DNA of 64,000 bases from G965230615 sp965230615 (GCA_965230615.1 OZ246012.1:868001-932000); one strand, 5' to 3'. Shown: positions 16,373 to 25,139, numbered from the stretch's first letter. The notes: generated by a model from the sequence alone, not told the origin. Numbers and translations are program-made.

Positions 16373-17347
16373 TTAATCCAACTGTTCAGCAATTTCTTCC
16401 GCAGTGGCGTTAAAATACACCATCAGACTACGCACATCACGATGTCCGATAGCCCTTGCCAAATCTAGGATTTGCAGCTTTTTGGCAAGACGTGTAATAG
16501 CTTCATGGCGGGTGTCATGGAAGGTTAGCCCTTCAATTTGGGCGAGCTGGAGCGCTCGCCTAAATATCACGCCACTGCTTTCCTGATTGCTATTAAAGAC
16601 CTTGCCTTTCTCTTTAGGGTTTAGCAGAGTCAGTAATCGTACTGCTTCTTTGGATAGTGGTACATCGCGCTTTGTGCCGTTCTTGGTTTCATGCAGGCGC
16701 ACAAACTTCTTGTTGAGGTAAACAGCCGACCAATCTAGTCCCCATATCTCTCCCTGTCGCATAGCCGTTTCAAGGGCAAACAAAAAGGCTACCGCAATGA
16801 TGTGGCGGGTAGTCGTGACCAGATCCCCATCAAAGCCAAGTGCATCGAGTATCTTCTCTATTTCCTTGTCAGAGATACGCCTGTCACGCGGTTGAGGATT
16901 CTTGGGTCGCCTGATACCCCTAATGGGGTTTTCCTTTGTCCAGCGCCAGCGTTTGGCTTGTTCAAACAATGCTGACAGCAGATTAAGATCACGGTTAACG
17001 GAGCTGGATTTAATCTTGGTAAGGGAGTTTTCTATCCATGTATCAAAGTGATGTTGACGGATTTCAGCAAGGGGGAGCTGCGCTAAGGGATCGCGCAGGA
17101 ACTTGTTGAGGCGGTTAAACTCACTGCGATAACTCTTCTTGGTGGGGGAGATCTCATCGCGGTAGCGGATGAACGCATCCTCCAATGTTTTACCATGAAT
17201 CAGGCCATCGGGCTTGAGGCTTTGCTCTATTTCCTCAGCCCATTTAACTGCCTGCAATTTGCTATCGAATGTCTTGGATTTACGCTGACCTAGTTTACGA
17301 ACTTCCACATACCAGCGCTTGCTGGGTAGCTTTCTAATCGTTGCCAT
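16373..17347 (-). CDS. int: Tyrosine recombinase integrase of the mobile element
   Basis: Catalyses site-specific integration and excision. 324 residues: N-terminal strand-rich arm-binding region (MATIRKLPSKRWYVEVRKLG), SAM-like core-binding domain (residues 55-145, NRDLNLLSALFEQAKRW), catalytic domain with ALETAMRQGEIWGL (first Arg near 196), HDTRHEAITRLA (His 277, Arg 280), GHRD and the nucleophile in SLMVYFNAT (Tyr 311). All RHRHY residues are present, so it should be active. The gene sits 165 bp from the 3' end of tRNA-Leu and on the same strand, the usual arrangement at a tRNA attachment site; it may also be transcribed by read-through from the tRNA promoter. Confidence 0.92.
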   Translation of the reverse strand: MATIRKLPSKRWYVEVRKLGQRKSKTFDSKLQAVKWAEEIEQSLKPDGLIHGKTLEDAFIRYRDEISPTKKSYRSEFNRLNKFLRDPLAQLPLAEIRQHHFDTWIENSLTKIKSSSVNRDLNLLSALFEQAKRWRWTKENPIRGIRRPKNPQPRDRRISDKEIEKILDALGFDGDLVTTTRHIIAVAFLFALETAMRQGEIWGLDWSAVYLNKKFVRLHETKNGTKRDVPLSKEAVRLLTLLNPKEKGKVFNSNQESSGVIFRRALQLAQIEGLTFHDTRHEAITRLAKKLQILDLARAIGHRDVRSLMVYFNATAEEIAEQLD

Positions 17348-17361
17348 AAGGATTTCCTCAT

Positions 17362-17377
17362 GCGCACTGACGTGCGC
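17362..17377. repeat. Palindrome between integrase and tRNA-Leu
   Basis: GCGCAC TGAC GTGCGC, perfect 6-bp arms with a 4-bp centre, 14 bp upstream of the integrase start. Possible operator for int or an arm-type recombinase/Xis site. Confidence 0.4.
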
Positions 17378-17510
17378 TATTCATACGCAAAATCGCACGA
17401 AATAAGAGTGCTTATGGCAAGATATAACTACAGACCAGTCTAGCGGATCAATGCTAAGTCTTTGATTGGCAAGGAATAATTGAATATAGCTAGATGTAGC
17501 AATTCAGATA

Positions 17511-17540
17511 GTGGTGCCCGGGGCCGGAATCGAACCGGCA
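17511..17540. other. Presumed attachment site (attL/attR) in tRNA-Leu 3' end
   Basis: The 3' exon end (T-arm plus acceptor, TGGTGCCCGGGGCCGGAATC onward on the plus strand) is where tRNA-targeting integrases normally recombine. The element's other copy lies outside the window, so the exact core cannot be set. Inferred from integrase position and the intact synteny on the other side. Confidence 0.55.
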
Positions 17541-17870
17541 CGGTATTTCTACCGAGGGATTTTCATACTCTCTACAGCTTTCGCTGCTGCACGTTGCCAT
17601 GTTGGCTTGCGCATTTGTAGTCTGGACTTTCTCTTCACCGTATTAGGTTGTTATAGCTAACAATCTAACGTAGGGGGAGCCGTCAAGTCTCTACACTTTC
17701 CTTAACATAAATAGGAATAACCAAAAGACAACGTTAAGGCTTAGCTCGGGATTGCCACCACCACTGGGTGCTGAGGTTTCCCCGAATTTGACTCCATTCA
17801 CACTGGGCGTTTCCGCGCCAGGTGCTCAAATGTTTAAGTCCCTTGCGTCTACCAATTCCGCCACCCGGGC
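17512..17870 (-). tRNA. leuZ: tRNA-Leu(UAA), interrupted by a group I intron
   Basis: 5' exon 17836-17870 (35 nt: acceptor GCCCGGG, D-arm, AAGGGACTT) and 3' exon 17512-17563 (52 nt: AAAATCCCT, class II long variable arm CGGTAGAAATACCG, T-arm, CCCGGGC, A, CCA). Joined they make an 87-nt leucine tRNA; the anticodon stem AGGGA/TCCCT closes the loop CTTAAAA with anticodon TAA. CCA is encoded. It follows tRNA-Gly and tRNA-Cys in the order glyW-cysT-leuZ known from E. coli. Without splicing there is no functional UAA-reading leucine tRNA from this gene. Confidence 0.93.
17564..17835 (-). ncRNA. Self-splicing group I intron (tRNA-Leu UAA type)
   Basis: 272 nt placed between U34 and A35 of the anticodon. 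5' splice: exon CTT pairs with GAG in the intron (TTTGAG, a P1 helix with the U-G wobble). Core elements on the minus strand: GGCAATCCCGAGCTAAGCC (P/Q side, 17756-17738), AGAGACTTGACGG (R, 17692-17680) and AGAGAAAGTCCAGA (S, 17634-17621); GACTT and AAGTC form P7. It ends in G just before AAAATCCCT. These match the cyanobacterial and plastid tRNA-Leu intron (subgroup IC3) as I know it. No homing endonuclease ORF is inside. Confidence 0.92.
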
Positions 17871-17924
17871 ACGGGTGTCTTACTAAACTACTTATTATTT
17901 ACTACTGCCCCACCATAAAAGTGG

Positions 17925-17998
17925 TGGAGGCTGGGGTCGGAATCGAACCGGCGTCCACGGTTTTGCAAACCGCTGCATAACCACTCTGCCACCCAGCC
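17925..17998 (-). tRNA. cysT: tRNA-Cys(GCA)
   Basis: 74 nt; acceptor GGCTGGG/CCCAGCC, discriminator T (U73, as in cysteine tRNAs), encoded CCA, anticodon loop TTTGCAAAC with GCA, T-arm GGTTCGATTCC. Between tRNA-Gly and the split tRNA-Leu. Confidence 0.95.
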
Positions 17999-18071
17999 TT
18001 TGCTACTTATTACTACTGCTCGCCAGATAAAATCCAGCCTATCAAGTAAACCACTAAAATGCCAATTTACT

Positions 18072-18099
18072 AAAAAACAAAAACCCCGGTAAACCGAGG
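18072..18099 (-). terminator. Rho-independent terminator after tRNA-Gly
   Basis: On the minus strand CCTCGG-TTTA-CCGGGG (one G-U pair) followed by TTTTTGTTTTTT, 12 nt past the end of tRNA-Gly. It would separate tRNA-Gly from tRNA-Cys and tRNA-Leu or cause partial read-through. Confidence 0.75.
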
Positions 18100-18111
18100 C
18101 TCGCAGTAATT

Positions 18112-18187
<76 letters not shown>

Positions 18188-18285
18188 GTAAAACTGTTTC
18201 AGAAGTATGTCTCTGAAGGGGCCGCTATTGTAGCGTGGAATGAAAAACAGTCAAGCTATTTGTCTGTAAGTAGTTGTTATTGCTG

Positions 18286-18861
18286 TTATTGTGCCGCTTC
18301 TTCGTCGGTCATATGCGGCCAGGCCGCTTTTAAGTATAAGATCATGGAAATAATGGTCAAAATGGCAGCAATTTGCAACAGCACAAAGCCAATTTCAAAC
18401 AGTGGCAGCCCCAAAAAGCGGTTACCTTCACCGTAGAGTAAAAAGGCAATGGCAAACATCTGGAAGGTGGTTTTGACCTTGCCCAGCATGGATACAGCGA
18501 CATGGCCCCGCTTGCCCATCTCAGCCATCCATTCACGCAGGGCTGATATGACAATTTCCCGGGCAATAATCACGGTGGCAGCGGCCACCATCCAAACACT
18601 GGCGTGGGCACTGACAATCAGTATCAGGGCTGAGGCGACCATGAGTTTATCCGCAACAGGGTCTAGAAAGGCACCAAAACGGGAATACTGGTTCAGTTTG
18701 CGAGCCAGATAGCCATCAAACCAGTCGGTTACCGCGGCCAAACCAAATATATAGCCGCAGGCCGGGCCCGCCCAGCTGACGGGGAGCCAAAAAATCATAA
18801 ATAAAATGGGAATAAAGATGATCCTGAGCAGCGTCAGTACATTGGGTATTGTTAGGGCCAT
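18286..18861 (-). CDS. pgsA: CDP-diacylglycerol-glycerol-3-phosphate 3-phosphatidyltransferase
   Basis: Makes phosphatidylglycerol-phosphate in the inner membrane, committed step to PG and cardiolipin. 191 residues with the CDP-alcohol phosphotransferase signature: DWFDGYLARKLNQYSRFG then AFLDPVADK, giving the DG..AR........G...D...D pattern near residues 45-70. Several membrane segments follow. It lies 16 bp after uvrC and before tRNA-Gly, the classical uvrC-pgsA-glyW order, which supports orthology. Confidence 0.95.
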   Translation of the reverse strand: MALTIPNVLTLLRIIFIPILFMIFWLPVSWAGPACGYIFGLAAVTDWFDGYLARKLNQYSRFGAFLDPVADKLMVASALILIVSAHASVWMVAAATVIIAREIVISALREWMAEMGKRGHVAVSMLGKVKTTFQMFAIAFLLYGEGNRFLGLPLFEIGFVLLQIAAILTIISMILYLKAAWPHMTDEEAAQ

Positions 18862-18877
18862 GGTGTTATTGGTTATT

Positions 18878-20704
18878 TCACGAATGGTGTAGTGTAGCGT
18901 AAATTAACGCTGCCATCTGCGCACTAATGCCCTTTACGTTGGCTATTTCTTCAATTCCGGCCTTTTTTATGCCTTGTATACCGCCAAAGTTCTTCAACAG
19001 CGCCTGGCGGCGTTTAGGGCCTAAGCCGGGAATATCTTCCAACACGGAGCGATTACGGGCCTTTTTGCGCTGTGCGCGGTGGCCACTGATGGCAAACCGG
19101 TGTGCTTCATCACGTATATTTTGAATCAGGTGCAAGCCAGCGCGATCGGCTGCGGGCATTAGGGTTTTGTCTAAATGCGGCACAATCAACTTTTCCTGGC
19201 CGGCAATTCGGTCTGGGCCTTTGGCCACTCCTACCAGCATAATTTCATCGATTTGCAGCTCTTCGAGCACTGCCTGGGCCTGGCTGAGCTGGCCTTTGCC
19301 ACCATCGATCAGCAAGATATCGGGCATTTTGCCTTCGCCCTTTTTTAAGCGGGTATAACGCCGACTCAGCGCTTGTCGCATGGCGGCATAGTCATCCCCC
19401 GGGGTGATATCGCTGATATTAAAGCGGCGGTAATCCGATTTCAGTGGGCCTTCGCTGTCAAAGACTACACAAGAGGCCACGGTTGACTCACCTTGGGTGT
19501 GGCTGATATCAAAGCATTCCATACGGCTCGGTGGCGCTTCGAGCATCAGCAGTTGCTGTAAGTCTTCGAGCTTCTGCAGCATGCCTTGGCGTGAGCTTAA
19601 GCGTACTTCCAGCTCATTGCGTGCGTTATTGAGCGCACGTTGCAGCCAGCGGCTACGCTCACTGCCGCGTGCGCTGCTCAATACAATCTTGTGCCCTGCC
19701 CGCTCAGAGAGGACCTCTTGTAACAGGCTCGCATCGTCAATCGCTTCACTGAGCAGGAGTTCATGCGGAATTTCATGCTGCAAATAATATTGTGGAATAA
19801 AGGCTTGCAGCACATCCCGGCTATCGGCATTGGCGGGGGTACGCGGGAAAAACGCTTTATTGCCTAAACTACGCCCATTGCGAATATAGAATACTTGCAC
19901 ACATGCCATACCGCCCTTTACTGCCACAGCGATAATATCCATGTCTTTGGCATCGGCACTGACATATTGGGTCTCATAAATTTTGCGCAGATATTGAATC
20001 TGATCACGGTAGCGGGCTGCCCCTTCATAATCGAGGATGTCTGAGGCGGCATCCATCTTGGCGACCAAAGTATCGATAACCTGATTGCTTTTACCTTCTA
20101 AGAACAGCAAAGCATGTTGCACATCCTGGGCATACTCTTTAACGGTAATTTTATTCACACAAGGTGCTGTGCAACGTTTGATCTGATATTGCAGGCAAGG
20201 CCGCGAACGGTTTCGAAAAAAGCTGTCTTCGCACTGCCTTACTTGAAACAACTTTTGTAACAGCCCTAAGCTTTCGCGTACTGCACCGGCACTGGGGTAA
20301 GGGCCGAAGTAATGTCCTTCGCCCTGACGTTTACCACGGTCAAACGCTAACCGTGGGTAGTCTTCACCTTGTGACAAGAATATGTAGGGGTAACTTTTAT
20401 CATCTCGCAGATAAACGTTATAGCGTGGTTTTAGCTGCTTGATTAAGTCATTTTCCAGCAATAAGGCTTCGGCTTCATTGCCAGTGATGGTAATTTGGAT
20501 GTTCGCAATCTGGGCCACCATGGCACGAATGCGCAACGATAAGCCATCGGTTCGAAAATAGCTGCTCACACGTGACTTAAGATTGCGGGCTTTACCCACA
20601 TAAATGGCTTCACCCGCTGCATTTTGCATTTGGTAAACACCGGCTTCTGTGCTGAGTGTTTTTAAAAATGCGCTGGCATCGAACTGATCTTTTTCACTGG
20701 ACAT
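18878..20704 (-). CDS. uvrC: Excinuclease ABC subunit C
   Basis: Makes the dual incisions in nucleotide excision repair. 608 residues: GIY-YIG nuclease (AGVYQMQNAAGEAIYVGKARNL, residues 17-38), Cys-rich CLQYQIKRCTAPC near 170, UVR motif (LVAKMDAASDILDYEGAARYRDQI, shortened here to its start), RNase H-like C-terminal nuclease (MECFDISHTQG, LLIDGGKGQL, RDEAHRFAI) and two helix-hairpin-helix motifs (LEDIPGLGPKRRQALL, GIEEIANVKGIS). Full length. Follows gacA in the same direction, as in many gammaproteobacteria. Confidence 0.97.
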   Translation of the reverse strand: MSSEKDQFDASAFLKTLSTEAGVYQMQNAAGEAIYVGKARNLKSRVSSYFRTDGLSLRIRAMVAQIANIQITITGNEAEALLLENDLIKQLKPRYNVYLRDDKSYPYIFLSQGEDYPRLAFDRGKRQGEGHYFGPYPSAGAVRESLGLLQKLFQVRQCEDSFFRNRSRPCLQYQIKRCTAPCVNKITVKEYAQDVQHALLFLEGKSNQVIDTLVAKMDAASDILDYEGAARYRDQIQYLRKIYETQYVSADAKDMDIIAVAVKGGMACVQVFYIRNGRSLGNKAFFPRTPANADSRDVLQAFIPQYYLQHEIPHELLLSEAIDDASLLQEVLSERAGHKIVLSSARGSERSRWLQRALNNARNELEVRLSSRQGMLQKLEDLQQLLMLEAPPSRMECFDISHTQGESTVASCVVFDSEGPLKSDYRRFNISDITPGDDYAAMRQALSRRYTRLKKGEGKMPDILLIDGGKGQLSQAQAVLEELQIDEIMLVGVAKGPDRIAGQEKLIVPHLDKTLMPAADRAGLHLIQNIRDEAHRFAISGHRAQRKKARNRSVLEDIPGLGPKRRQALLKNFGGIQGIKKAGIEEIANVKGISAQMAALIYATLHHS

Positions 20705-20814
20705 GGCGGTGTTATCTAAGCAAATCTTTACCAGGTTCGCAATAGCATCATTGTTGATGCTGGCTCAGGCGATGTTATCAGTATGATGCTGTTGCACAGC
20801 ACAAGCGGTTTCGT

Positions 20815-21468
20815 TTAAGGCTGAAACTTATCAGGTGTGTTATTGAGCAAACCCACTTCACGGCAAATACGGCTTAATTCGACGTCATTGGATGCATTGA
20901 GCTTTTCCAATAAGCGTGAGCGATAGGTGCTGGTGGTTTTAGGACTCAAATGTAATTGTTCAGCAATCTCACGATTACTTTGCCCCTGGCTAATTCGAAT
21001 AAGGACTTCAATTTCACGCTTGCTCAATTTATCTAATGGTGACTGGTCACCGTCGAGCATGGATAAAGCCAATTTTTGCGCCACCATGGGCGAGATATAG
21101 CGTTTGCCAGCACGCACTTGCTTGATAGCATTAACCATTTCATCCACACCGCAACCTTTGGTAAGGTAACCTGAAACACCAGATTTGATGGTATGCTTGG
21201 AGATAGGGGTTTCTGACTCAGCTGTCAAAATGATGACTTTTATATCGTCATAACGCGTAATGATTCTTTTGGCAGCCTCCATACCGCCCATGCCCGGCAT
21301 ATGCAAGTCCATCATAACCACATGCGGATGATGCACATTGCATGCTGTAAGCGCCTCTTCACCGCTGGCACATTCACCGATAACCTCGACATCAGCTGTA
21401 TCTTCCAGCAAGCGGCAGATACCCGCTCTCACCAGATCATGGTCATCGACAATCAAGATATTAATCAT
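20815..21468 (-). CDS. gacA: LuxR-family response regulator, GacA/UvrY
   Basis: Response regulator, partner of a GacS/BarA kinase; in relatives it switches on CsrB/RsmZ-type small RNAs. 217 residues: receiver domain with DDHD acids (9-11), phospho-Asp in VVMMDLHMPGMGG near 54, Thr/Lys switch residues (LTAESE, TKGCGV); C-terminal LuxR HTH (LSKREIEVLIRISQGQSNRE). Positioned directly upstream of uvrC as in the uvrY-uvrC pair. Downstream gap of 110 bp to uvrC. Confidence 0.94.
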   Translation of the reverse strand: MINILIVDDHDLVRAGICRLLEDTADVEVIGECASGEEALTACNVHHPHVVMMDLHMPGMGGMEAAKRIITRYDDIKVIILTAESETPISKHTIKSGVSGYLTKGCGVDEMVNAIKQVRAGKRYISPMVAQKLALSMLDGDQSPLDKLSKREIEVLIRISQGQSNREIAEQLHLSPKTTSTYRSRLLEKLNASNDVELSRICREVGLLNNTPDKFQP

Positions 21469-21749
21469 TACTGCATCCTGCTTGACGGTTTATAAAACGG
21501 CTAAAGGCAAACCTTATATTCATCTTAATTATTAACTCATTCCAATAACGAATAATGGATAAGTCCATGCGCTTTTGCAAGACCTAAGCGCCAACAATAG
21601 AATAAATAGTCTTCTTGAACCTAAACGCTTTTCATCGAGTGGGTCACAAAATCATTGTTTGCGAAAAGTACAATAGCAGGCATCATTAATTAGTCAAAGT
21701 GATGCAATAATGCTGTCATTAACACTTAAGCTAATCTTCCAGTTATAGC
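21469..21749. other. Intergenic region between fabH and gacA
   Basis: 281 bp, AT-rich, no gene or clear terminator seen. It must contain the gacA promoter (minus strand); no confident -35/-10 pair can be picked. Confidence 0.4.
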
Positions 21750-22685
21750 TTAATATTCCAGTAGTGCCGAACCCCAAGTAAAGCCAGCACCAAATGCTTC
21801 CATCAGTAAGATCTCACCGCGCTTAATTTCACCTGAGCGTATACCTGTATCTAATGCTAAAGGAATAGAGGCGGCAGACGTATTACCATGCTTATCAACG
21901 GTAATAATGACGCGATCTTCGGGTAAATCGAGCTTTTTGGCTGTGGCCAACATGATGCGCAAATTGGCTTGATGCGGAATCAGCCAATCGACATCCGATT
22001 TATGCATTTTATTGGCTTCTAGTGTTTCATCAACAATGCGCTCTAATGTCCGCACCGCCACTTTAAACACTTCATTACCACGCATAATCACTTTGTCGGT
22101 CTCTTGCTCGTGTAGCAATAAGTCTTCATAGCTGCCATCGGCATGAATATGGGTAGAAATAATCCCGGCTTGCTCTGAGCCTTCCAGTACAACCGCACCG
22201 GCACCATCACCGAATAATACACAGGTGCTGCGATCGTCCCAATCGATGATCGAAGACATACGCTCAGCCCCAATCACCGCAGCGCACTTGACCTGACCGC
22301 TACGAATCATGCTGTCGGCGACACTTAAACCATAAATAAACCCTGAACAGGCAGCATTTATATCAAAGGCGGCAAAGCCTTTTACCCCCAGGCGATGTTG
22401 CACACGTGCTGCCGTGCTGGGAAACTGGCTATCCTGCGTGCACGTTGCCACAATAATCAATTCCAGGGCTTCAGGCTGCTTACCGGCGGCGGCCAAGGCA
22501 TTTCTCAGCGCTAACTCAGAAATATCGGTCGTTGATTGGCCTTCAGCAACAATACGGCGTTCCCGAATGCCCGTACGCTCCCGGATCCACTCATCGGAAG
22601 TATCAACGAATTTTGTGAGTTCTTCATTGGTAAGTATCTTTTCTGGTAGATATGAACCTGTACCTACAATACGTGCGCTTAACAC
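21750..22685 (-). CDS. fabH: 3-oxoacyl-ACP synthase III
   Basis: Condenses acetyl-CoA with malonyl-ACP to start type II fatty-acid synthesis. 311 residues with catalytic Cys in DINAACSGFIYGL (near 112), His in IPHQANLRI and Asn in KHGNTSAASIP. GTG start at 22685 with CGGGGG upstream; MLSARIVGTGSYLPE is the family N-terminus. 35 bp after plsX. Unusually, the next gene is gacA rather than fabD-fabG, so the rest of the fab operon is elsewhere. Confidence 0.96.
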   Translation of the reverse strand: MLSARIVGTGSYLPEKILTNEELTKFVDTSDEWIRERTGIRERRIVAEGQSTTDISELALRNALAAAGKQPEALELIIVATCTQDSQFPSTAARVQHRLGVKGFAAFDINAACSGFIYGLSVADSMIRSGQVKCAAVIGAERMSSIIDWDDRSTCVLFGDGAGAVVLEGSEQAGIISTHIHADGSYEDLLLHEQETDKVIMRGNEVFKVAVRTLERIVDETLEANKMHKSDVDWLIPHQANLRIMLATAKKLDLPEDRVIITVDKHGNTSAASIPLALDTGIRSGEIKRGEILLMEAFGAGFTWGSALLEY

Positions 22686-22720
22686 AATAACCCCCGAGGA
22701 GAATTGAATATATAAATAGT

Positions 22721-23785
22721 TTAGCCTGTTGCTAAAGAAGATGAGCCAGATGCAGCAGCCTTGGCTGGGTCAGACTCATGAGATGCATTGATTCGGTTAT
22801 CAATAACTGATGTCACATTATGCTTCACTTCCAGCATAGCGATCTTAATGGCGTTGCCAAAAGCGACTTTGTCAGCGCCCCCATGACTTTTTACGACAAT
22901 TCCCTGCAAACCTAACAAGCTGGCACCATTATATCGCCGGGGGTCAATACGCCGTTTGAACGCACTCAATACCGGTAAGGCAATCAAGCCAATCAGCTTG
23001 TTCAGTGCATTACGGGAAAATTCCTGTCGCAGATACTCACCGATCATTTTTGCCACACCTTCGGTGGATTTCAGTGAGATATTACCTGCAAAGCCATCGG
23101 TGACAATCACGTCGGCTTTTTCGCCAAAAATGTCGTTACCTTCTACATAGCCGATATAGTTAAGGTTGCTCTCAGACAATAATTGGCTGGCCTGCTTGAC
23201 CACATCATTACCTTTGATTTCTTCTTCACCGATATTGAGCAAGCCCACACGCGGTGACGCGATATCATCAATGGCATTAACCAGTACCGTGCCCATCAAG
23301 GCAAACTGATATAGGTGCTCAGAACTACAATCAACATTGGCACCTAAGTCCATCATAAACGTATGCCCCTGCGTGGCTGGCAAAGCGCCGCAAATCGCCG
23401 GACGGTCAATACCCGGAATCATCTTTAGCACAAAACGTGCTGTTGCCATCAGGGCGCCTGTGTTGCCCGCACTTACGCAGGCATGGGCTGTGCCCTCTTT
23501 CACCAAATTAATGGCAACCCGCATCGACGAATTCTTCTTGGTGCGCAATGCTTGGGCAGGTGGATCATCCATGGTAACCACTTCAGTGGCATGATGAATA
23601 TGGATGCGCTCACGCAAGGCATCACTGGCCTGACTGTTTTTTAGTAAGTCCGCTAATATTGCCTGATCACCCACTAAAATGAGGTCCAGCTCCGGGTATC
23701 GCTCAGCGCTAAATAATGCCGCATCAACGACAACGTTTGCGCCACGATCACCACTCATAGCATCCAATGCAATCACTGTTTTCAT
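22721..23785 (-). CDS. plsX: Phosphate acyltransferase PlsX
   Basis: Converts acyl-ACP to acyl-phosphate for phospholipid synthesis. 354 residues: MKTVIALDAMSGDRGANVVV start, HATEVVTMDDPPAQALRTK, the CVSAGNTGALMA loop, and GNDVVKQASQLL, FAGNISLKS, GASLLGLQGIVVKSHG regions. C-terminus has an Ala/Ser-rich extension. In the rpmF-plsX-fabH gene order. Confidence 0.96.
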   Translation of the reverse strand: MKTVIALDAMSGDRGANVVVDAALFSAERYPELDLILVGDQAILADLLKNSQASDALRERIHIHHATEVVTMDDPPAQALRTKKNSSMRVAINLVKEGTAHACVSAGNTGALMATARFVLKMIPGIDRPAICGALPATQGHTFMMDLGANVDCSSEHLYQFALMGTVLVNAIDDIASPRVGLLNIGEEEIKGNDVVKQASQLLSESNLNYIGYVEGNDIFGEKADVIVTDGFAGNISLKSTEGVAKMIGEYLRQEFSRNALNKLIGLIALPVLSAFKRRIDPRRYNGASLLGLQGIVVKSHGGADKVAFGNAIKIAMLEVKHNVTSVIDNRINASHESDPAKAAASGSSSLATG

Positions 23786-23979
23786 AGAGTTTTCTTGCGA
23801 CTAAGCCTCAGCATAAAGCGCCCCGTATCACAACGGCATGACGCTAATGGTATAACGACTCATATTTGAACGACTTAGGGCCTGGGAACTTCTGGCTCGA
23901 ACTCACTGTTCAAACACCATAAGTTACCCAAGCCCTACGCTAAACTGCTGCAGCCTTTGACTGAGACAAGAGTATATGA

Positions 23980-24174
23980 CTACTCTTCGTCATCAAAGTC
24001 CTGGGCGGTATCGATAATCTTACGCCCGCGGTAATAGCCATCACTAGACATGTGATGACGACGGTGTGTTTCGCCTGTTGTTGAATCAACTGACAAAGTC
24101 GGGTTGCTCAAAGCATCATGCGAACGTCTCATGCCTCGGCGGGAAGGTGTTTTACGGCGTTGTTGTACGGCCAC
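23980..24174 (-). CDS. rpmF: Ribosomal protein bL32
   Basis: 64 residues, MAVQQRRKTPSRRGMRRSHD, with TGETHRRHHMSSDGYYRG. The Zn-binding cysteines of the C+ form are absent, as in most gammaproteobacteria. 15 bp downstream of yceD and upstream of plsX; a 194-bp gap to plsX (23786-23979) shows no gene and could hold a plsX promoter. Confidence 0.95.
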   Translation of the reverse strand: MAVQQRRKTPSRRGMRRSHDALSNPTLSVDSTTGETHRRHHMSSDGYYRGRKIIDTAQDFDDEE

Positions 24175-24189
24175 TGTGAACTACTCCAA

Positions 24190-24765
24190 TCATTTTAAAT
24201 TTTTCAAAATCGCAAAAGGGCTTTCTTTCGGAGCCGCTTCGCTTACGGATTCTTTATATTCGCTGGCTCTGTCCAGCATCTTCTGGTCACACTCAGCCAG
24301 CGTCGCATGGGCTGGAAATGTTGGCAATCGAACCAGAATTTCATCCTCGATCAATTGCTGTGTATCCAGATAGCCCGCAGTATCTGCCACAATGCTATCG
24401 ACACTTAACTGCGAACCTAATCTCTCAGCCTGCTCCTCAGAGTAAGCTGACAGCTCAAACTCATCTTGCATTTGCCACACAAAGGGCTGTAAACAGCGTT
24501 GGCAAATCAGCACCAAATTAACAACCAATTGGCCTTGTATCACCACAGGCCCGGCATGGCTCTCGCTAATGCCTGCCTTTTGCTGCGCCCCTAAACTGCC
24601 GGGGTGTTGGTGGCTAAACCGTAGCGTGACGGTGGCATCAGAATCAATTGACTCGGCCAGTGCCGCGACGCGTGGCATGCGTGAAGCCGCCCAGATCCCC
24701 TCTAAGCGCTCCTCGGCATGAGCCAGCCGTTGCAAATTCAAACTATCAGGCAAGGTGCTACGCAT
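24190..24765 (-). CDS. yceD: DUF177 23S rRNA accumulation protein YceD
   Basis: 191 residues, usual length. Contains the paired Cys segment LICQRCLQPF near residue 90 and the acidic DEILVRLPTFPAH followed by C in LAECDQK. Family members sit upstream of rpmF and are needed for 23S rRNA accumulation; a role in ribosome assembly is inferred. First gene of the rpmF-plsX-fabH operon. Confidence 0.9.
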   Translation of the reverse strand: MRSTLPDSLNLQRLAHAEERLEGIWAASRMPRVAALAESIDSDATVTLRFSHQHPGSLGAQQKAGISESHAGPVVIQGQLVVNLVLICQRCLQPFVWQMQDEFELSAYSEEQAERLGSQLSVDSIVADTAGYLDTQQLIEDEILVRLPTFPAHATLAECDQKMLDRASEYKESVSEAAPKESPFAILKNLK

Positions 24766-25139
24766 AAACGCGCAATTCTATGAATATGTACAGCCGCTGT
24801 CAAAGTCGTTTTGCTAAAAAAGACCAAATACTTGCCAAAAATAGGTAAAAAGCCGTCTCAGACGATGGATTTCCTCGTTCTTGAGCAAAATGCTAGAATA
24901 AGTGCCTGTTCCTGGAAGTCGATGGTAGGCGGCAATGCAGCGGCCAACCACTCCTTATGCTTGGCCATAGACCCCGCCGATCTCGTCGGCATGTTCAGCT
25001 GGTACAACACCTGGGATCTGGAACACACTGTTACATTGGGGCCTTGCCCTCTCAAAGCATATAATGGGTCACAAGCGACATGGCTTGTACCTGTAGCGCT
25101 TATCAAAATGCCATTTATCAATATGCAGGAGCCAACACA
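24766..25139. promoter_or_regulatory. Divergent promoter region yceD / pycA
   Basis: 374 bp. On the plus strand TTGGGG (25036-25041), 18 bp, TATAAT (25060-25065) is a good sigma-70-type promoter about 75 bp before the pycA start. Open frames across it lack ribosome sites and coding look. Nothing else recognised. Confidence 0.5.

Noticed and set aside
17564..17835. Homing endonuclease or maturase gene inside the tRNA intron
   Set aside because: The intron is only 272 nt with no meaningful open frame.
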